Origin: Haematobia irritans
Lineage: Eukaryota; Arthropoda; Insecta; Diptera; Muscidae
NCBI RefSeq assembly: GCF_050003625.1
Contig: NC_134398.1
Coordinates: forward strand, 23,350,622 to 23,414,621
DNA: 64,000 nucleotides
Reading direction: 5' to 3'
The notes below the pieces were generated by a model. The model was not told the DNA's origin. It searched no databases and was given only the letters and a program-made list of their open reading frames with translations. This document shows positions 51,867 to 64,000 of the stretch, piece after piece (position 1 is the stretch's first letter; the number at the start of each line of letters is the position of its first letter). Position numbers and translations under genes: made by a program.

Positions 51867-54800
51867 CAGGATTGTCATTTTGGTTCGATTGGACAAAAAT
51901 TGGTCCAAAAACTTATTAATTTTTGAATTTGGTCCGATAGTCGGACCAAATGAAATTTGTTTAATTTTGGTCCATTTTCGTCAAATCGTTTTTTTTTTTA
52001 ATTGTCTATAGAAATAAAATTTTGACAAAATTTTCTATAGAAATAAAATTTTGAAAAAATTTTCTATAGAAATAAACATTTGATAACATTTTCTATAGAA
52101 ATAAAATTTTGAAAAAATTTTCTATAGAAATAAAATTTTGACAAAAAATTATATTGAAATAAAATCTTAACAATATTTTCTATAGAAATAAAATTGTGCC
52201 AAAATTTTGTTCAGAAATAAATTCTACAAAAATTTTATATAGATACAAAATTATGCAAAAATTTTGTACACATTTTATATAGAAATAAAATTTTGCGCCA
52301 ACTATCTACAGAAATAAAATTTTCTCAAAATTTTCTATAGAAATAAAATTTTGACAAAATTTTTTATAGATATAAAATTTTGACAAAATTTTTTTGTAAA
52401 TATAAAATTTAGACGACATTTTCTATAGAAATAAAATTTTGACAAAATTTCCTATAGAAATAAAATTTTAACAAAATTTTCTGTAGGAATAAAATTTTGA
52501 CAAAATTTTCTATTGAAATAAAGTTTTGACAAAAATTTCTATTAAAATAAAATTTCAACAAAATTTTCTATAGAAATAAAATTTAGGTGACATTTTCTAT
52601 AGAAATGAAATTTTGACAAAATTTTCTATAGAAATAAAACTTTGCCAAAATTTTGTATAGAAATAAATTTTACAAAAATTGTATATAGATACAAAATTTT
52701 GCAAAAATTTTGTACAGAAAGACGACAATTTTGTAAACATTTTATATAGAAATAAAATTTTTCGACAACTATCTACAGAAATAAAATTTTCTCAGAAGTT
52801 TCTATAGAAATAAAATTTTGACAAAATTTTCTATAGAAATAAAATTTTGCCAATATTTTGTACAGAAATAAATTTTACAAAAATTTTATATAGATATAAA
52901 ATCTTGACAAAATTTTTTATAAATCTAAAATTTTGGAAAAAAATTTCTATAGAAATAAAATTAAGACGACATTTTCTATAGAAATAAAATTTTGACAAAA
53001 TTTTCTATAGAAATAAAATTTTCTATAGAAATAAAATTTTGACAAAATTTTCTATAGAAATAAAATTTTGACAAAACTTTCTATAGAAATAAAATCTTAA
53101 CAATTTTTTCTATAGAAATAAAATTGTGCCAAAATTTTGTACAGAAATAAATTTTACAAAAATTTTATATAGATACAAAATTATGCAAAAATTTTGTACA
53201 GAAAGACGACAATTTTGTAAACATTTTATATAGAAATAAAATTTTGCGATAACTATCTACAGAAATAAAATTTTCTATAGAAATTAAATTTTGACAAAAT
53301 TTTCTATAGAAATGAAATTTTGACAACATTTTTTTATAGAAATAAAATTTTGACAAAATTTTCTATAGAAATAAAACATTGACAAAATTTTTTATAGACA
53401 TAAAATTTTGACAAAATTTTCTATAGAAATAAAATTTTGACAAAATTTTCTATGGAAATAAAATTTTGACAAAATTTTCTATAGAAATTAAATTTTGACA
53501 AAATTTTCTTTAGAAATAAAATTTTGACAAAGTTTTCTATAGAAATAAAATTTTGCCAAAATTTTGTACAGAAATAAACTTTACAAAAATTTTATATAGA
53601 TACAAAACATTTTTGTACAAGAAGACGACAATTTTGTAAACATTTTATATAGAAATAAAATTTTGCGATAACTATCTACAGAAATAAAATTTTCTCAAAA
53701 TTTTCTATAGAAATAAAATTTTGACAAAATTTCCTATAGAAATAAAATTTTAACAATATTTTCTATAGAAATAAAATTTTGACAAAATTTCTATTTGAAT
53801 AAAATTTTGACAAAATTTTCTATTGAAATAAAATTTTAACAACATTTTCTATAGAAAAAAAATTTTGGTGACATTTTCTATAGAAATAAAATTTTTACAA
53901 AATTTTCTATAGAAATAAAATTTTTACAAAATTTTCTATAGAAATAGTATTTTGCCAAAATTTTGTACAGAAATAAATTTTACAAAAATTTTATATAGAT
54001 ACAAAATTATGCAAAAATTTTGTTCAGGAAGACGACAATTTTGTAAACATTTTATATAGAAAATAAAATTTTGACAAAATTTTTTATAGATATAAAATTT
54101 TGACAAATTTTTTTTATAAATATAAAATTTAGACGACATTTTCTATAGAAATAAAATTTTGACAAAATTTCCTATAGTAATAAAATTTTAACAAAATTTT
54201 CTGTAGAAATTAAATTTTGACAAAATTTTCTATTGAAATAAAATTTAGACAAAAATTTCTATTAAAATAAAATTTCAACAAAATTTTCTATAGAAATAAA
54301 ATTTAGGTGACATTTTCTATAGAAATAAAATTTTGACAAAATTTTCTATAGAAATAAAACTTTGCCAAAATTTTGTACAGAAATAAATTTTACAAAAATT
54401 TTATATAAATGCAAAATTTTGCAAAAAATTTGTACAGAAAGACGACAATTTTGTAAACATTTTATATAGAAATAAAATTTTTCGACAACTATCTACAGAA
54501 ATAAAATTTTCTCAGAAGTTTCTACAGAAATAAAATTTTGACAAAATTTTCTATAGAAATAAAATTTTGCCAATATTTTGTAAAGAAATAAATTTTACAA
54601 AAATTTTATATAGATATAAAATTTTGACAAAATTTTTTATAAATCTAAAATTTTGAAAAAATTTTCTATAGAAATAAAATTAAGACGACATTTTCTATAG
54701 AAATAAAATTTTTAAAAAATTTTCTATAGAAATAAAATTTTGACAAAACTTTCTATAGAAATAAAATTTTGACAAAATTTTCTATACAAAATTTGACAAA

Positions 54801-55146
54801 ATTTTCTATAGAAATAAAATTTTGACAAAATTTTCTATTGAAATAAAATTTTAACAAAATTTTCTATACAAAATTTGACAAAATTTTCTATAGAAATAAA
54901 ATTTTGACAAAATTTTCTATTGAAATAAAATTTTAACAAAATTTTCTATAGAAATAAAATTTTGACAAAATTTTCTACAGAAATAAAATTTTCTCAAAAT
55001 TTTCTATAGAAATAAAATTTTGACAAAATTTTCTATAAAAATAAAATTTTGACAAAATTTTCTATAGAAATAAAATTTTGGTACGAATTTTGGTCCAATG
55101 TTGGAAATATGTTGGTCCAAAATAAAAATTCATTGTGGCAACGCTG
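51867..55146. mobile_element. 3.28-kb hAT-like element filled with the 29-bp repeat
   Basis: A perfect 8-bp target duplication TTCATAGC lies at 51859-51866 and 55147-55154. The ends are CAGGATTGTCATTTTGG and CAACGCTG (inverted CAGCGTTGCCACAATG), a hAT-like CAG tip. TTGGTCCAAAA and TTTTGGTCCAA repeats lie just inside. Between about 52000 and 55080 everything is the 29-bp repeat in reverse orientation. No coding. Confidence 0.85.
52000..55080 (-). repeat. 29-bp minisatellite array, about 100 units, reversed
   Basis: The unit reads AAAATTTTGACAAAATTTT with TTTCTATAGAAA. A higher-order period is visible: a group with TTTGCCAAAATTTTGTACAG, TTACAAAAATTTTATATAG and AAGACGACAATTTTGTAAAC recurs about six times at intervals of roughly 350-500 bp. 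Confidence 0.9.
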
Positions 55147-57400
55147 TTCATAGCTTCTGCAGAGTGAATGAAAACACAAGAGGACGAAAAATTCTCTTCT
55201 ACAAAAACAACAAATGTCAACCGTATAGATGTCGCACAATTCCTGCAGCCTTGGTATTACTGACGTTACGGTCGAAGCGCTGTTTTGATAAATTCTTTAT
55301 AAAGGCATCTGCCAAAAAATTTAATAGAATGAAAAAATTTATATAAAAAGCATTTGTTTTTTTTCGTAGGTTCTAGATCCTATTTTCTTTACGTTTCGTA
55401 AAGCCGGCAGAGAACTCTTGGTTATTTTCATTTTTGAAAATCTTCGAAAAAGTACTGAAAGAGAACTTATGATATTTTAAGCCATAATAATGTCATGTCT
55501 TAAGTCATTGCGTATGGGTAATATTATCTATTAATATAATAATATAATACGATGGGTATGGGTATGTATATTAATAATACTTATACGTACCCATTTACTT
55601 TTCCAGCAAATTAATGAGATTAAGGACATAGTATTGCAAAGGAATATTTTCTGTCATTTAAACGGGGTTTTCTATGACATATGCCAAAGTCAGCGATTAA
55701 GTATATAAAAAATTAGAATTTTTTTTATGTAAATCAACAAAAAACCAGAAATCTGAAAGGCCTAAGAAAATTTTGAGGCATTGCTTTGCATGTACAGTGA
55801 AACCTCTCAAACTTGGACACTCTGAAAACCGGATACCTCCCAAACGGGAACAGTTGTCTGGGGACGTTTGCTGTGCAAAAACACATTAAAATTAACCTTT
55901 CATACTTGGACACCTGTCAAATGTGGACAAAATTTAGGCGACCGTGGGTGTGCTCCTTTCAGAGGTTTCATTGTAATCTAAAATGACCACATTACTGGAC
56001 ACTGATACTTTGGAGAATTATTTCCTTATAGAGAAGTTAATAATATAACCCCAAAATCGGGTGGAACTTCAAATTAAAAGTTTTTTTTATAAAGTGAATA
56101 GATAACTTTTCAAACTTTTAACAAAAAAGTTTTCTAAATATTATCATAATGTGTTTTTTTTAACAATGTAACACAATATTGCATATGATGCCATACCAGA
56201 ATAGGTGAATTTCCAACATTTACAGAATTTAACATCTCGCAATACCAGTTAGTAGATGTGTGCATTTACACAAAAAAAAAAAACAAAAAAAAAAACACAT
56301 AAGATTGTTCACCCTGATCGTTATTTAGGAAACAACTTTCACACATATATGTGTCCACCTTGCATACAAAAAAAAAAAATCACACAAAACTTTGGAAATG
56401 AATGGAAGCGATGCACTTCAATTCAAAGTCAAATTGTGATATTCTTTTCCCTTCATACTCTCTGTGGATGGTGCCATACAAATCTGCGTCATAGATGAGT
56501 AGAATTAAATTTTTATAACTGAATCAGAGGTGGTTAGTTTCATAGGGGAAGAATGCATAGATAATACAAAGGTGCTACAAAGAAAATAGTTGGTAGTAAT
56601 GATATTCTATATGTGAATAAATAATTAAAAAGAAATGAAAGAATAACAAAAATCTCGAGTTTTCTATAAATACGGTGCTACAAGTTGAGGTATTCTATAG
56701 AATACAAATATAATCTTGGTTGTGTAGCGTATACGTTTTACTATATAAACATTATTCATACGCCAATGATTACTTTAATTAATAATACGTATACGCAATA
56801 TATTCCCAAGCAAATATGAGCTCATTATATTTTTTTGCTTTTGAATCACATTGAAAGCAATAATTAATATTAGAGCTTTATAAACAGATGGTAAAGGACA
56901 GACATCTTGTCTCTGAGAAATTATCACAAAAATGCTGTAGAATACGGGAAGAGTTTACCATCTTTGTGATAATTTACTGTGATAATATACTCGTAATAGA
57001 AAGTAGATAAGTAGAGCAATACTTATCCATGTGAGTCTAAAGAACCGGGTGTAAAATTTTAGGCAACCCCTAACTCACATGATTTTATTTAAATATTATT
57101 CATACGCTCCAATGGTTAACATAATTATTAACACTTATACGCAGAGGCGTCAATGTGATGTTTATAGCTTGTTGAGTAATAATTGCTCTATCTTCCGTAG
57201 AGAGTCAACTTTTCCCGTGTAAGTTAAAGAACTTACATCTGTCTTGTAAGAGTTTTTATTCAAAGAACATTTGAATATAGACAAGGTATTCAACATATTA
57301 GGGTAAAAAAGATCTAAAGATTAAAAATGATAAGTGATAAAGGACTGGCTCTTGTCTTTCTTGTCGATTTGGCTATAGACAAGAACACTACGTCTGGCTA
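55147..57400. other. Intronic sequence with small repeats
   Basis: No gene. It holds the MITE 55795-55973 and short units with paired CATACGC/TATACGC words at about 55509-55590, 56754-56800 and 57100-57144. Confidence 0.5.
55795..55973 (-). mobile_element. TA-flanked CAGTGAAACCTCT MITE, copy 2
   Basis: 179 bp with TA on both sides, in opposite orientation to 35432-35607. CAGTGAAACCTCTCAAACTT opens it and AGAGGTTTCATTG closes it. Confidence 0.85.
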
Positions 57401-57402
57401 GG

Positions 57403-59319
57403 TAGTGTTGCCAGAAGTAGGGGAAATTCCCTACATGTAGTTTTTTTTCTCATATTTAGCATCTTGGTATACAATGTAGTGACTTTTTTACTCAACACAA
57501 TTTTTAATAATCTACCAAAATTTGAAGAAAATGTCACCATACATTTTACAAATAAATATTTCTATAGAAAATTTTGTCAAAATTTTATTTCTATAGAAAA
57601 TTTTGTCAAAATTTTATTTCTATAGAAAATTTTGTCAAAACTTTATTTCCATAGAAAATTTTGTCAAAATTTTATTTCTATAGAAAATTTTGTCAAAATT
57701 TTATTTCTATAGAAAATTTTGTAAAAATTTTATTTCTATAGCAAACTTTGTCAAAATTTTATTTCTACAGAAAATTTTGCCAAAATTTTATTTCTATAGA
57801 AAATTTTTTCAAAATTTAATTTCTATAGAAAATTTTGTCAAAATTTTATTTCTATAGAAAATTGTGTCAAAATTTTATTTCTATAGAAAATTTTGTAAAA
57901 ATTTAATTTCTATAGAAAATTTTGTCAAAATTTTATTTCTATAGAAAATTTTGTCAAAATTTTATTTCTATAGAAAATTTTGTCAAAATTTTATTTCTAT
58001 AGAAAATTTTGTCAAAATTTTATTTCTATAGAAAATTTTGTCAAAATTTTATTTCTATAGAAAATTTTGTCAAAAATTTATTTCTATAGAAATTTTTGTC
58101 AAAATTTTATTTCTATAGAAAATGTTGTTAAAATGTTATTTCAATGGCAAATTTTGTCAAAATTTTATTTCTATAGAAAATTGTCAAAATTTTATTTTTA
58201 AAGAAAATTTTGTCAAAATTTTATTTCTAACGAAAATTTTGTCAAAATTTTATTTCTAGCGAAAATTTTGTCAAAATTTTATTTCTAACGAAAATTTTGT
58301 CAAAATTTTGTTTCTATAGAAAATTTTGTTAAAATTTTATTTCTATAGAAAATTTTGTTAAAATTTTATTTCTATAGAAAATTTTGTTAAAATTTTATTT
58401 TTATAGAAAATTTTGTCAAAATATTATTTCTATAGAAAATTTGGTCAAAATTTTATTTCTATAGAAAATTTTGTCAAAATGTTATTTCTATAGAAAATTT
58501 TGTCAAAATATTATTTCTATAGAAAATTTTGTCAACATTTTATTTCTATAGAAAATTTTGTCAAAATTTTATTTATGTAGAAAATTTTGCAAAAATTTTA
58601 TTTCTAACGAAAATTTCGTCAAAATTTTATTTCTATAGAAAATTTAGTCAAAATTTTATTTCTATAGAAAATTTTGTTCAAATTTTATTTCTATAAAAAT
58701 TTTGCTAAAATTTTATTTCTATACAAAATTTTGTTAAAATTTTATTTCTATTGGAAATTCTGTCAAAATTTTATTCCTAAAGGAAATTTCGTCAATATTT
58801 TATTTCTATAGAAAATTTTGTCAAAATTTTTTTTCTATAGAAAATTTTGTCAAAAAATTATTTTTATAGAAAATTTTGTCAAAATTTTATTTCCATAGGA
58901 AATTTTGTCAAAATTTTATTTCTATAGAAAATTTTGTCAAAATTTTATTTCTGTAGAAAAATTTTGTCAAAATTTTATTTCTATAGTAAATTTTGTCAAA
59001 CTTTTATTTGTATACAAAATTTTGTTAAGATTTTATTTGTATAGAAAATTTTGTCAAAATTTCATTTCTATAGAAAATTTTGTCAAAATTTTATTTCTAT
59101 AGAAAATTTTGTCAAAATTGTATTTTTATAAAAAATTTTGACAACATATTATTTCTATAGAAAATGTTGTCAAAATTTTATTTCTGTAGAAAATTTTGCA
59201 AAAATTTTATTTCCATAGAGAACGAAAAATATTGTAGATTTTTTTGGGAATGTAAGAGAAAGTAGGGAACCTTTGTTTGTCCTTATAGGGTAAATCGAAA
59301 AATTTTCATGGCAACACTG
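57403..59319. mobile_element. hAT-like element, CAGTGTTGCCA type, diverged, with 29-bp array
   Basis: Ends TAGTGTTGCCAGAAGTAGGG and ATGGCAACACTG are inverted. A GGGGAAATTCCCTAC motif lies inside the left end and AGTAGGGAACC inside the right. No 8-bp target duplication could be found, so the boundaries are less secure than those of the other copies. The 29-bp array fills 57557-59215. Confidence 0.65.
57557..59215 (+). repeat. 29-bp minisatellite array, about 57 units
   Basis: The most homogeneous array of the window. From 57557 to about 58080 most units are identical, indicating recent expansion. Later units diverge (CTAACGAAAATTTTGTC variants at 58220-58300). Confidence 0.92.
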
Positions 59320-59552
59320 ATTATTGGTTGAAGCTAACAGCTGGAATAGGTTGAAGCTAACAGCTGGAACCGGTCGAACAAGAGGCAGAAGAGCAAGTAT
59401 ACCTATACTTTTAAGGTTAAATTAGGTATGACGTTTAGAGCTTTCAAACCATGCCGCAGGACGTTAGTGCAGACAGTGTAAAAATGAGATGTGTGTATGT
59501 GAAATGAAATTGTGACTCATTGAAAACTCCATAGCTGTTATTTGAGCCGTTG

Positions 59553-59878
59553 TTAGGTATAGTGGAAGCACGATATTTCAGGATCGCTTAGACAATTAAA
59601 TCCATGGTTATATCACAGTGGTGAACTACTCCCTTATCACTGAGTGCTCTCTTATCACTGAGTGCTGTGTTTAGCTCAATGACAAGGGAAGACCTTTTCA
59701 AAGCCAAACGGCATTCCAGACTACTTAGTGAAGCTTTGAAACATTCAGAAATGTTACCAGCATTACTGACAAGGTATACTCCATAGCTGAAAAAAATAGT
59801 TTGTTTGTATTTGGTCGAAACTAAAATTGAGCCCATGACCCTTTGTATTCAAGGTAACCATGGAACCATGGTCGCCCA
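59553..59878 (-). mobile_element. Diverged SINE copy
   Basis: The body matches the SINE at 45741-46076 (ATCACTGAGTGCT, AGCTCAATGACAAGGGA, CATTACTGA), with a partial duplication of CTTATCACTGAGTGCT. The head near 59820-59878 is degraded. Confidence 0.75.
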
Positions 59879-59879
59879 C

Positions 59880-61480
59880 CAAAGGTGAATATAAAAAAGT
59901 GGATTTTTCACGCATTAGCAAAAAGTTTCATCGTTCGTTCTATAAAAAAGAGAATAAAGTTAATCCTACCGTATTCCGAATAGTCATTAACTGTTCCTTT
60001 GGGTTTCAGTAGGGTTCGTGATTTTACTTTTTCTTCAGCTATTTCTTTCATTTGGTTTAAATTAATTGTAAGGATATACTTGCAATGAAGAATGGTGAAT
60101 AAAGAAGCAGCTCATTACATCAATGAACTATAATAAAATGAACATTCCACATAGAAATTCTCATTAGAAACTTTTGTTGTATAAAACAAAAAAAGAATAA
60201 ATATAAATTATACGCAACCCTGTGCGCACCAATTGTTACTACTCATACGCACCGATGGCATTCAAATAAAAATACTTATACGCATATGTGGCCAACATTA
60301 CGATCTTAAAAAGATTAAAAACAAAAACTTGATGAGTCATAAAAAATAAATCTGCAATCTTTTTCAAGATATGTCTTCTAATTAAAAATTATTCTTTATT
60401 ACTTCACATAAAAGCCACATATAAAAAAATTACAATCACAAACTTGATGATTTTCACACCATAGAAAATTGTTCCCTGCTATATATATACAACTGTGTAG
60501 TACTTCAATTAAGAATAAAATATATCTCTTCAGAAACGATTCAAGTATACAATTGCTTTGTGGTATGTTCTATACTTCCACGTTATAAAAGAGCAAGGAT
60601 GCCTTTTCGCATGTTTTATGTTGCATATAGCAATGCAAGGATGCGACATAAAAGTGAGCAAATTTTTTTTTTACCAAAGACTGCATTGTGTAGTATTGTT
60701 GTTTCATACTCGTCACAAAAACAAAGCGTCGGGTAGTAACAAAATTCAGAATTCAACAACACTTAACATTGTTGTGTGCCAAGTGAGTATGCGAAGGCTT
60801 AAGTGCAAGAGGCTTTTTATTCATTTGGACTGTTGCCATTGTTAGTACATTTCTCTTGCAATGTCTTTCTGTTTTGCTGTTGAATGCAAGTGGAAACTGA
60901 AAAACTTAATTTTTAGGGCGAAGGCCAGACATACTTACAATTAAGAGCGCATGAGGGTGTTAAACAGGCACAAAGGAAACAAAATTAATATTAATAACAA
61001 TAAGAGGAAGTATCATATTTCACACAAGTGTAAGAATTTACTCAAGGACTCAGTTTTGTGTGAGTTTTTCCGCTAGCATTTCCTTCTCGTGTTGACGTTG
61101 CTCTTTTCACTATGAATAGTGATGAATGAAATTATTTACTTGCATTCATAATTTAAAATTTATTATGTAAAATGATGCCAAGGTAAGTGTGACAATTTGA
61201 CAGAGAAAGGAAGAATACCAACAAATTATTGTTAAAGCTAAAGGAAGCAAAATGAAAAAGACACACAAAATTAGATTTTCGTATAAAACTGAAGAAAAAT
61301 ATTCATAGAAAATTGAGAGTTGTTTTGAAAACATGAAATCTCTTAGAAAATAGAAATTTGCATAGAAGTAGGAGCTCCCACTAACCCCTATTGAATATTT
61401 TATTAATTCATTGACTAGCATATTTATAGTATTCTTAACTTCAAGAAAAAATTCAATACAATTTGTCTATAAAAATTAAA
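59880..61480. other. Intronic or intergenic sequence
   Basis: No gene recognised. One CATACGC/TATACGC unit at about 60240-60286. Confidence 0.45.
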
Positions 61481-63310
61481 AATTTTCTATCATTTCTATC
61501 AAAATTTTTTCCTGGAAAATTTTAGATTTTCATGCAATAATAAAAATTTAGATTTTCTTTTTTATGAAAACCTATTCTTTTCTATGAAAATTGAGATTTT
61601 TCTTGAAAATTTAAATTTTGCTTGAAAATTTCATACAATTTTCTAGGAAAATTTAAACATTTGATTGGAAACTTCATAAAATTTACTATAAAATTTTAAA
61701 AATATGATTGGAAATTTCATAAAATTTTTTATCAAAATTTTATGAAATGATAATTTTGTAAATTTTTATGAAAAGAATATTCTATGAAAATTTAGATTTT
61801 GCTGGAAAATTTAAATTTTGCTTGAAAATTTCATACAATTTTCTAGGAAAATTTAAACATTTAGTATGAAATTTTAAAAATGTGATTGGAAATTTTATAA
61901 CATTCAAAATTGTATGAAATGATAATTTTGTAAAATTTTCTTTGAATATTTTTATATTTAACGTCCAAATACATGATTCTGTACTAAGACTGTAGAAAAG
62001 TTCATTCGCCCGAACGGAACGGTTTCTTTTGAATGACTCTATTGATCAAGTTCCGTAATCTTCTTTATGTATAAAGATCAAATAATAATTATATTAGAAA
62101 TTTTTTCATACTATTTTCACAAATGCAAATGAAATACAATTTTCATAAAAAATTAAAATTTAATATCTCTTAAGAAAAGTTAGAATATGAACATTAAAAT
62201 TTGCTTGAAAATTATATGAAAATTTTTATAAAACTCAACAATTTGCTTGGAAATTTCATAAAATTTTCTATAAAACTCAACAATTTGCTTGAAAATCTCA
62301 TAAAATTTTCTATGAAAACTTTCATAAAATTTTCTATGATAGTTTCATGAAATTTTCTATGAAAATTTCATAAAATTTTCTATGAAAATTTCATAAAATT
62401 TTCTATGAAAATTTCATAGATTTTCTATGAAACATTTCAAAACATTTTCTATGAAAATTTCATAATATTTGCTATGACAATTTCTTAAAAATGAAAATTT
62501 AAAAACATTTTTATGAAAACCTAGATATTCATAATATTGGCAAATGAAATACAATTTTCATAAAAAAATTAAAATTTAATATCTCTTAAGAAAACTTAGA
62601 ATATGAAAATTAAATTTTGCTTGCAAATTATATAAATTTTTTTATAAAACTCAACAATTTGCTTGGAAATTTCATAGAATTTTCTATGAAAATTTCGTAA
62701 AATTTTCTATAAAACTCAACAATTTGCTTGGAAATTTTGTAAAATTTTCTATGAAAATTTCATAAAATGTTTTATGAAAATTTCATAAAATTTTCCATGT
62801 AAACTTTCATAAAATTTTCTATGATAGTTTCATGAAAATTTCATAAAATTTTCTATTAAAATTTTCTATAAAAATTTCATAGATTTTCTATGAAACATTT
62901 CATAAAATTTTCTATGAAAATTTCACAAAATTTTCTATGAAAATTTCATAATATTTGCTATGACAATTTCTTAAAAATGAAAATTTAAAAATTTTTTATG
63001 AAAACCTAGATATTCTATGAAAATTTATATTTCATAAAATTTTCTATGAAATATTATTTTTTTGTAAATTTTAAATATGTAGCTACTTATTTGTATTACA
63101 AAATTTAATGAAATAAAAGAACATAATGTTCTATGAAAATTAAAAAAAGAAACAATTGCTTGAAAATTTATAAAAAATTTCTATGAAAATTTTAAAAAGT
63201 GAAAATTTCGTAAAATTATCTACGAAAAATTCATAATATTTTCTATGAAACAATTTATTAATGTTTCTATAAAAATTCTAATTTTTCATACAATTCTAAA
63301 TTTTCTATGC
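61480..63310. repeat. 23-bp repeat field, TTTTCTATGAAAATTTCATA
   Basis: Units of about 23 bp containing the near-palindrome ATGAAAATTTCAT. Larger duplications are laid over them: about 415 bp (62127 and 62543 starts, AATACAATTTTCATAAAAAA) and about 197 bp (61605 and 61802 starts). Confidence 0.8.
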
Positions 63311-63379
63311 AAATTTCAAATTTTAATTGACTTATTATTTTTTAATTGACTTATTATTATTTTCTAGAAGATAGTGTGA

Positions 63380-64000
63380 AATTAATGAGGTACCTGATCT
63401 TTTGATATTTGAACGGGGAGGGGGGCATGCCCTTGGCTTGACTTTCTGAAAATTATGCTAAAGTTTTCCGATTTACTTAGAATTTTCAAGGAAGATTGAC
63501 GGTGATCTCTAGACAAAGATCAGCTACTTAATTTTTCGAAATTAAGACGGGTAGTGGAACCTCCCCTTTGCCTGCCTTATTTAGGTATAGTGAAAAAACT
63601 GAACTTCATCGAATTACTAGAAATTTACAAATCATTTAGGTAATGAAATTAATATGGGTGACCTGATCTTTTGATACGTGAACGGTATTTTTCTCGATAT
63701 TTGATTAGGGAAGTGGACATGCCTTTTTTAAATGAATAGAGTAGAACTTAGACGTCTTCCATTTGCTTGAAATTTACATGGAAAGTGGAAGAAGGTGAAT
63801 AAATTAATACAGTGTAAGGGGAACTCCACAAAATTAAAGCTTTTTCGATTTACTTGGAGGAGATTATGAAATAAAAATAGGGCATGTGATTTTCCAATAT
63901 CTGATATGGGAGGTTTTATAAATAAAAAGTTTTTTATTATTATTTTTGTAGGTAGTGAATTTGATATTTGCATGGGAGGAGAGCTCTATCTTGCCAGTCT
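63380..64000. repeat. Diverged tandem units of about 230-270 bp
   Basis: The phrase CCTGATCTTTTGATATTTGA at 63393 recurs at about 63662 and, weakly, at about 63890 (GTGATTTTCCAATATCTGAT). Each is followed by GGGAG-type and TTTTTCGATTTACTTGG-type phrases. No coding. Confidence 0.5.

Noticed and set aside
57557..59215. CRISPR-like array because of 29-bp repeats.
   Set aside because: The units are directly tandem with no spacers, and the host is a fly.
60558..60845. A 95-codon frame rich in Cys and His, possibly a missing Lar exon or zinc protein.
   Set aside because: It is on the strand opposite to Lar, has no fibronectin or Ig motifs, and the cysteines show no regular spacing.

Overview
The window is nuclear DNA of a calyptrate, probably muscid, fly. 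Three things support this: a Drosophila Rh5-type opsin gene, the 3' part of the Lar receptor tyrosine phosphatase gene, and dense insect transposable elements, including a Himar1-type mariner, DINE-1-like Helentrons and a LINE/SINE pair. A Stomoxys- or Haematobia-like genome fits best. That rests on repeat style, and the mariner type could have arrived by horizontal transfer, so the species is not fixed.

Only two host genes are visible, both on the minus strand. The first is a complete five-exon blue-type opsin (11171-17380). Its 4.8-kb third intron is filled with a hAT element, MITEs and Helentron debris; the other three introns are 60-68 bp. The second is the last five exons of Lar (36274-40542): five fibronectin III repeats, the membrane segment, an active phosphatase domain (D1) and a pseudo-phosphatase domain (D2). 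The four introns inside this block are 73-80 bp. No further Lar exon was recognised up to 64000, so the intron 5' of the block is probably longer than 23 kb and filled with repeats.

Layout: 1-2019 is a DINE-1-like Helentron. 2020-3985 is unassigned. 3985-10380 is a nested stack: a minus-strand LINE broken by an iterated-word MITE, a hAT MITE with an 8-bp target duplication, and a hAT element that itself carries a 5'-truncated plus-strand LINE. 11171-17380 is the opsin. 17853-26730 holds two Helentron families, a tRNA-like MITE family and a dead Himar1-type mariner. 26731-36270 is AT-rich DNA with a 29-bp minisatellite block, a long TA tract and AATT-type MITEs; its last part is the likely Lar 3' UTR and flank. 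36274-40542 is Lar. 40543-64000 is the probable large Lar intron, with LINE and SINE copies, a hAT MITE, a DD41D transposon caught in a 774-bp tandem duplication, two more minisatellite blocks and a 23-bp repeat field.

The most striking feature is that several unrelated non-autonomous elements have interiors built from one short word repeated many times (TCACG, TTCGTA, TTTGCGTC, CAATTAA and others). A 29-bp unit made of two near-palindromes occupies roughly 8.6 kb, about 13% of the window, inside Helentrons and hAT-like elements in both orientations. No coding system is attached to these arrays here. They look like a shared mode of filling transposon interiors rather than a gene cluster.
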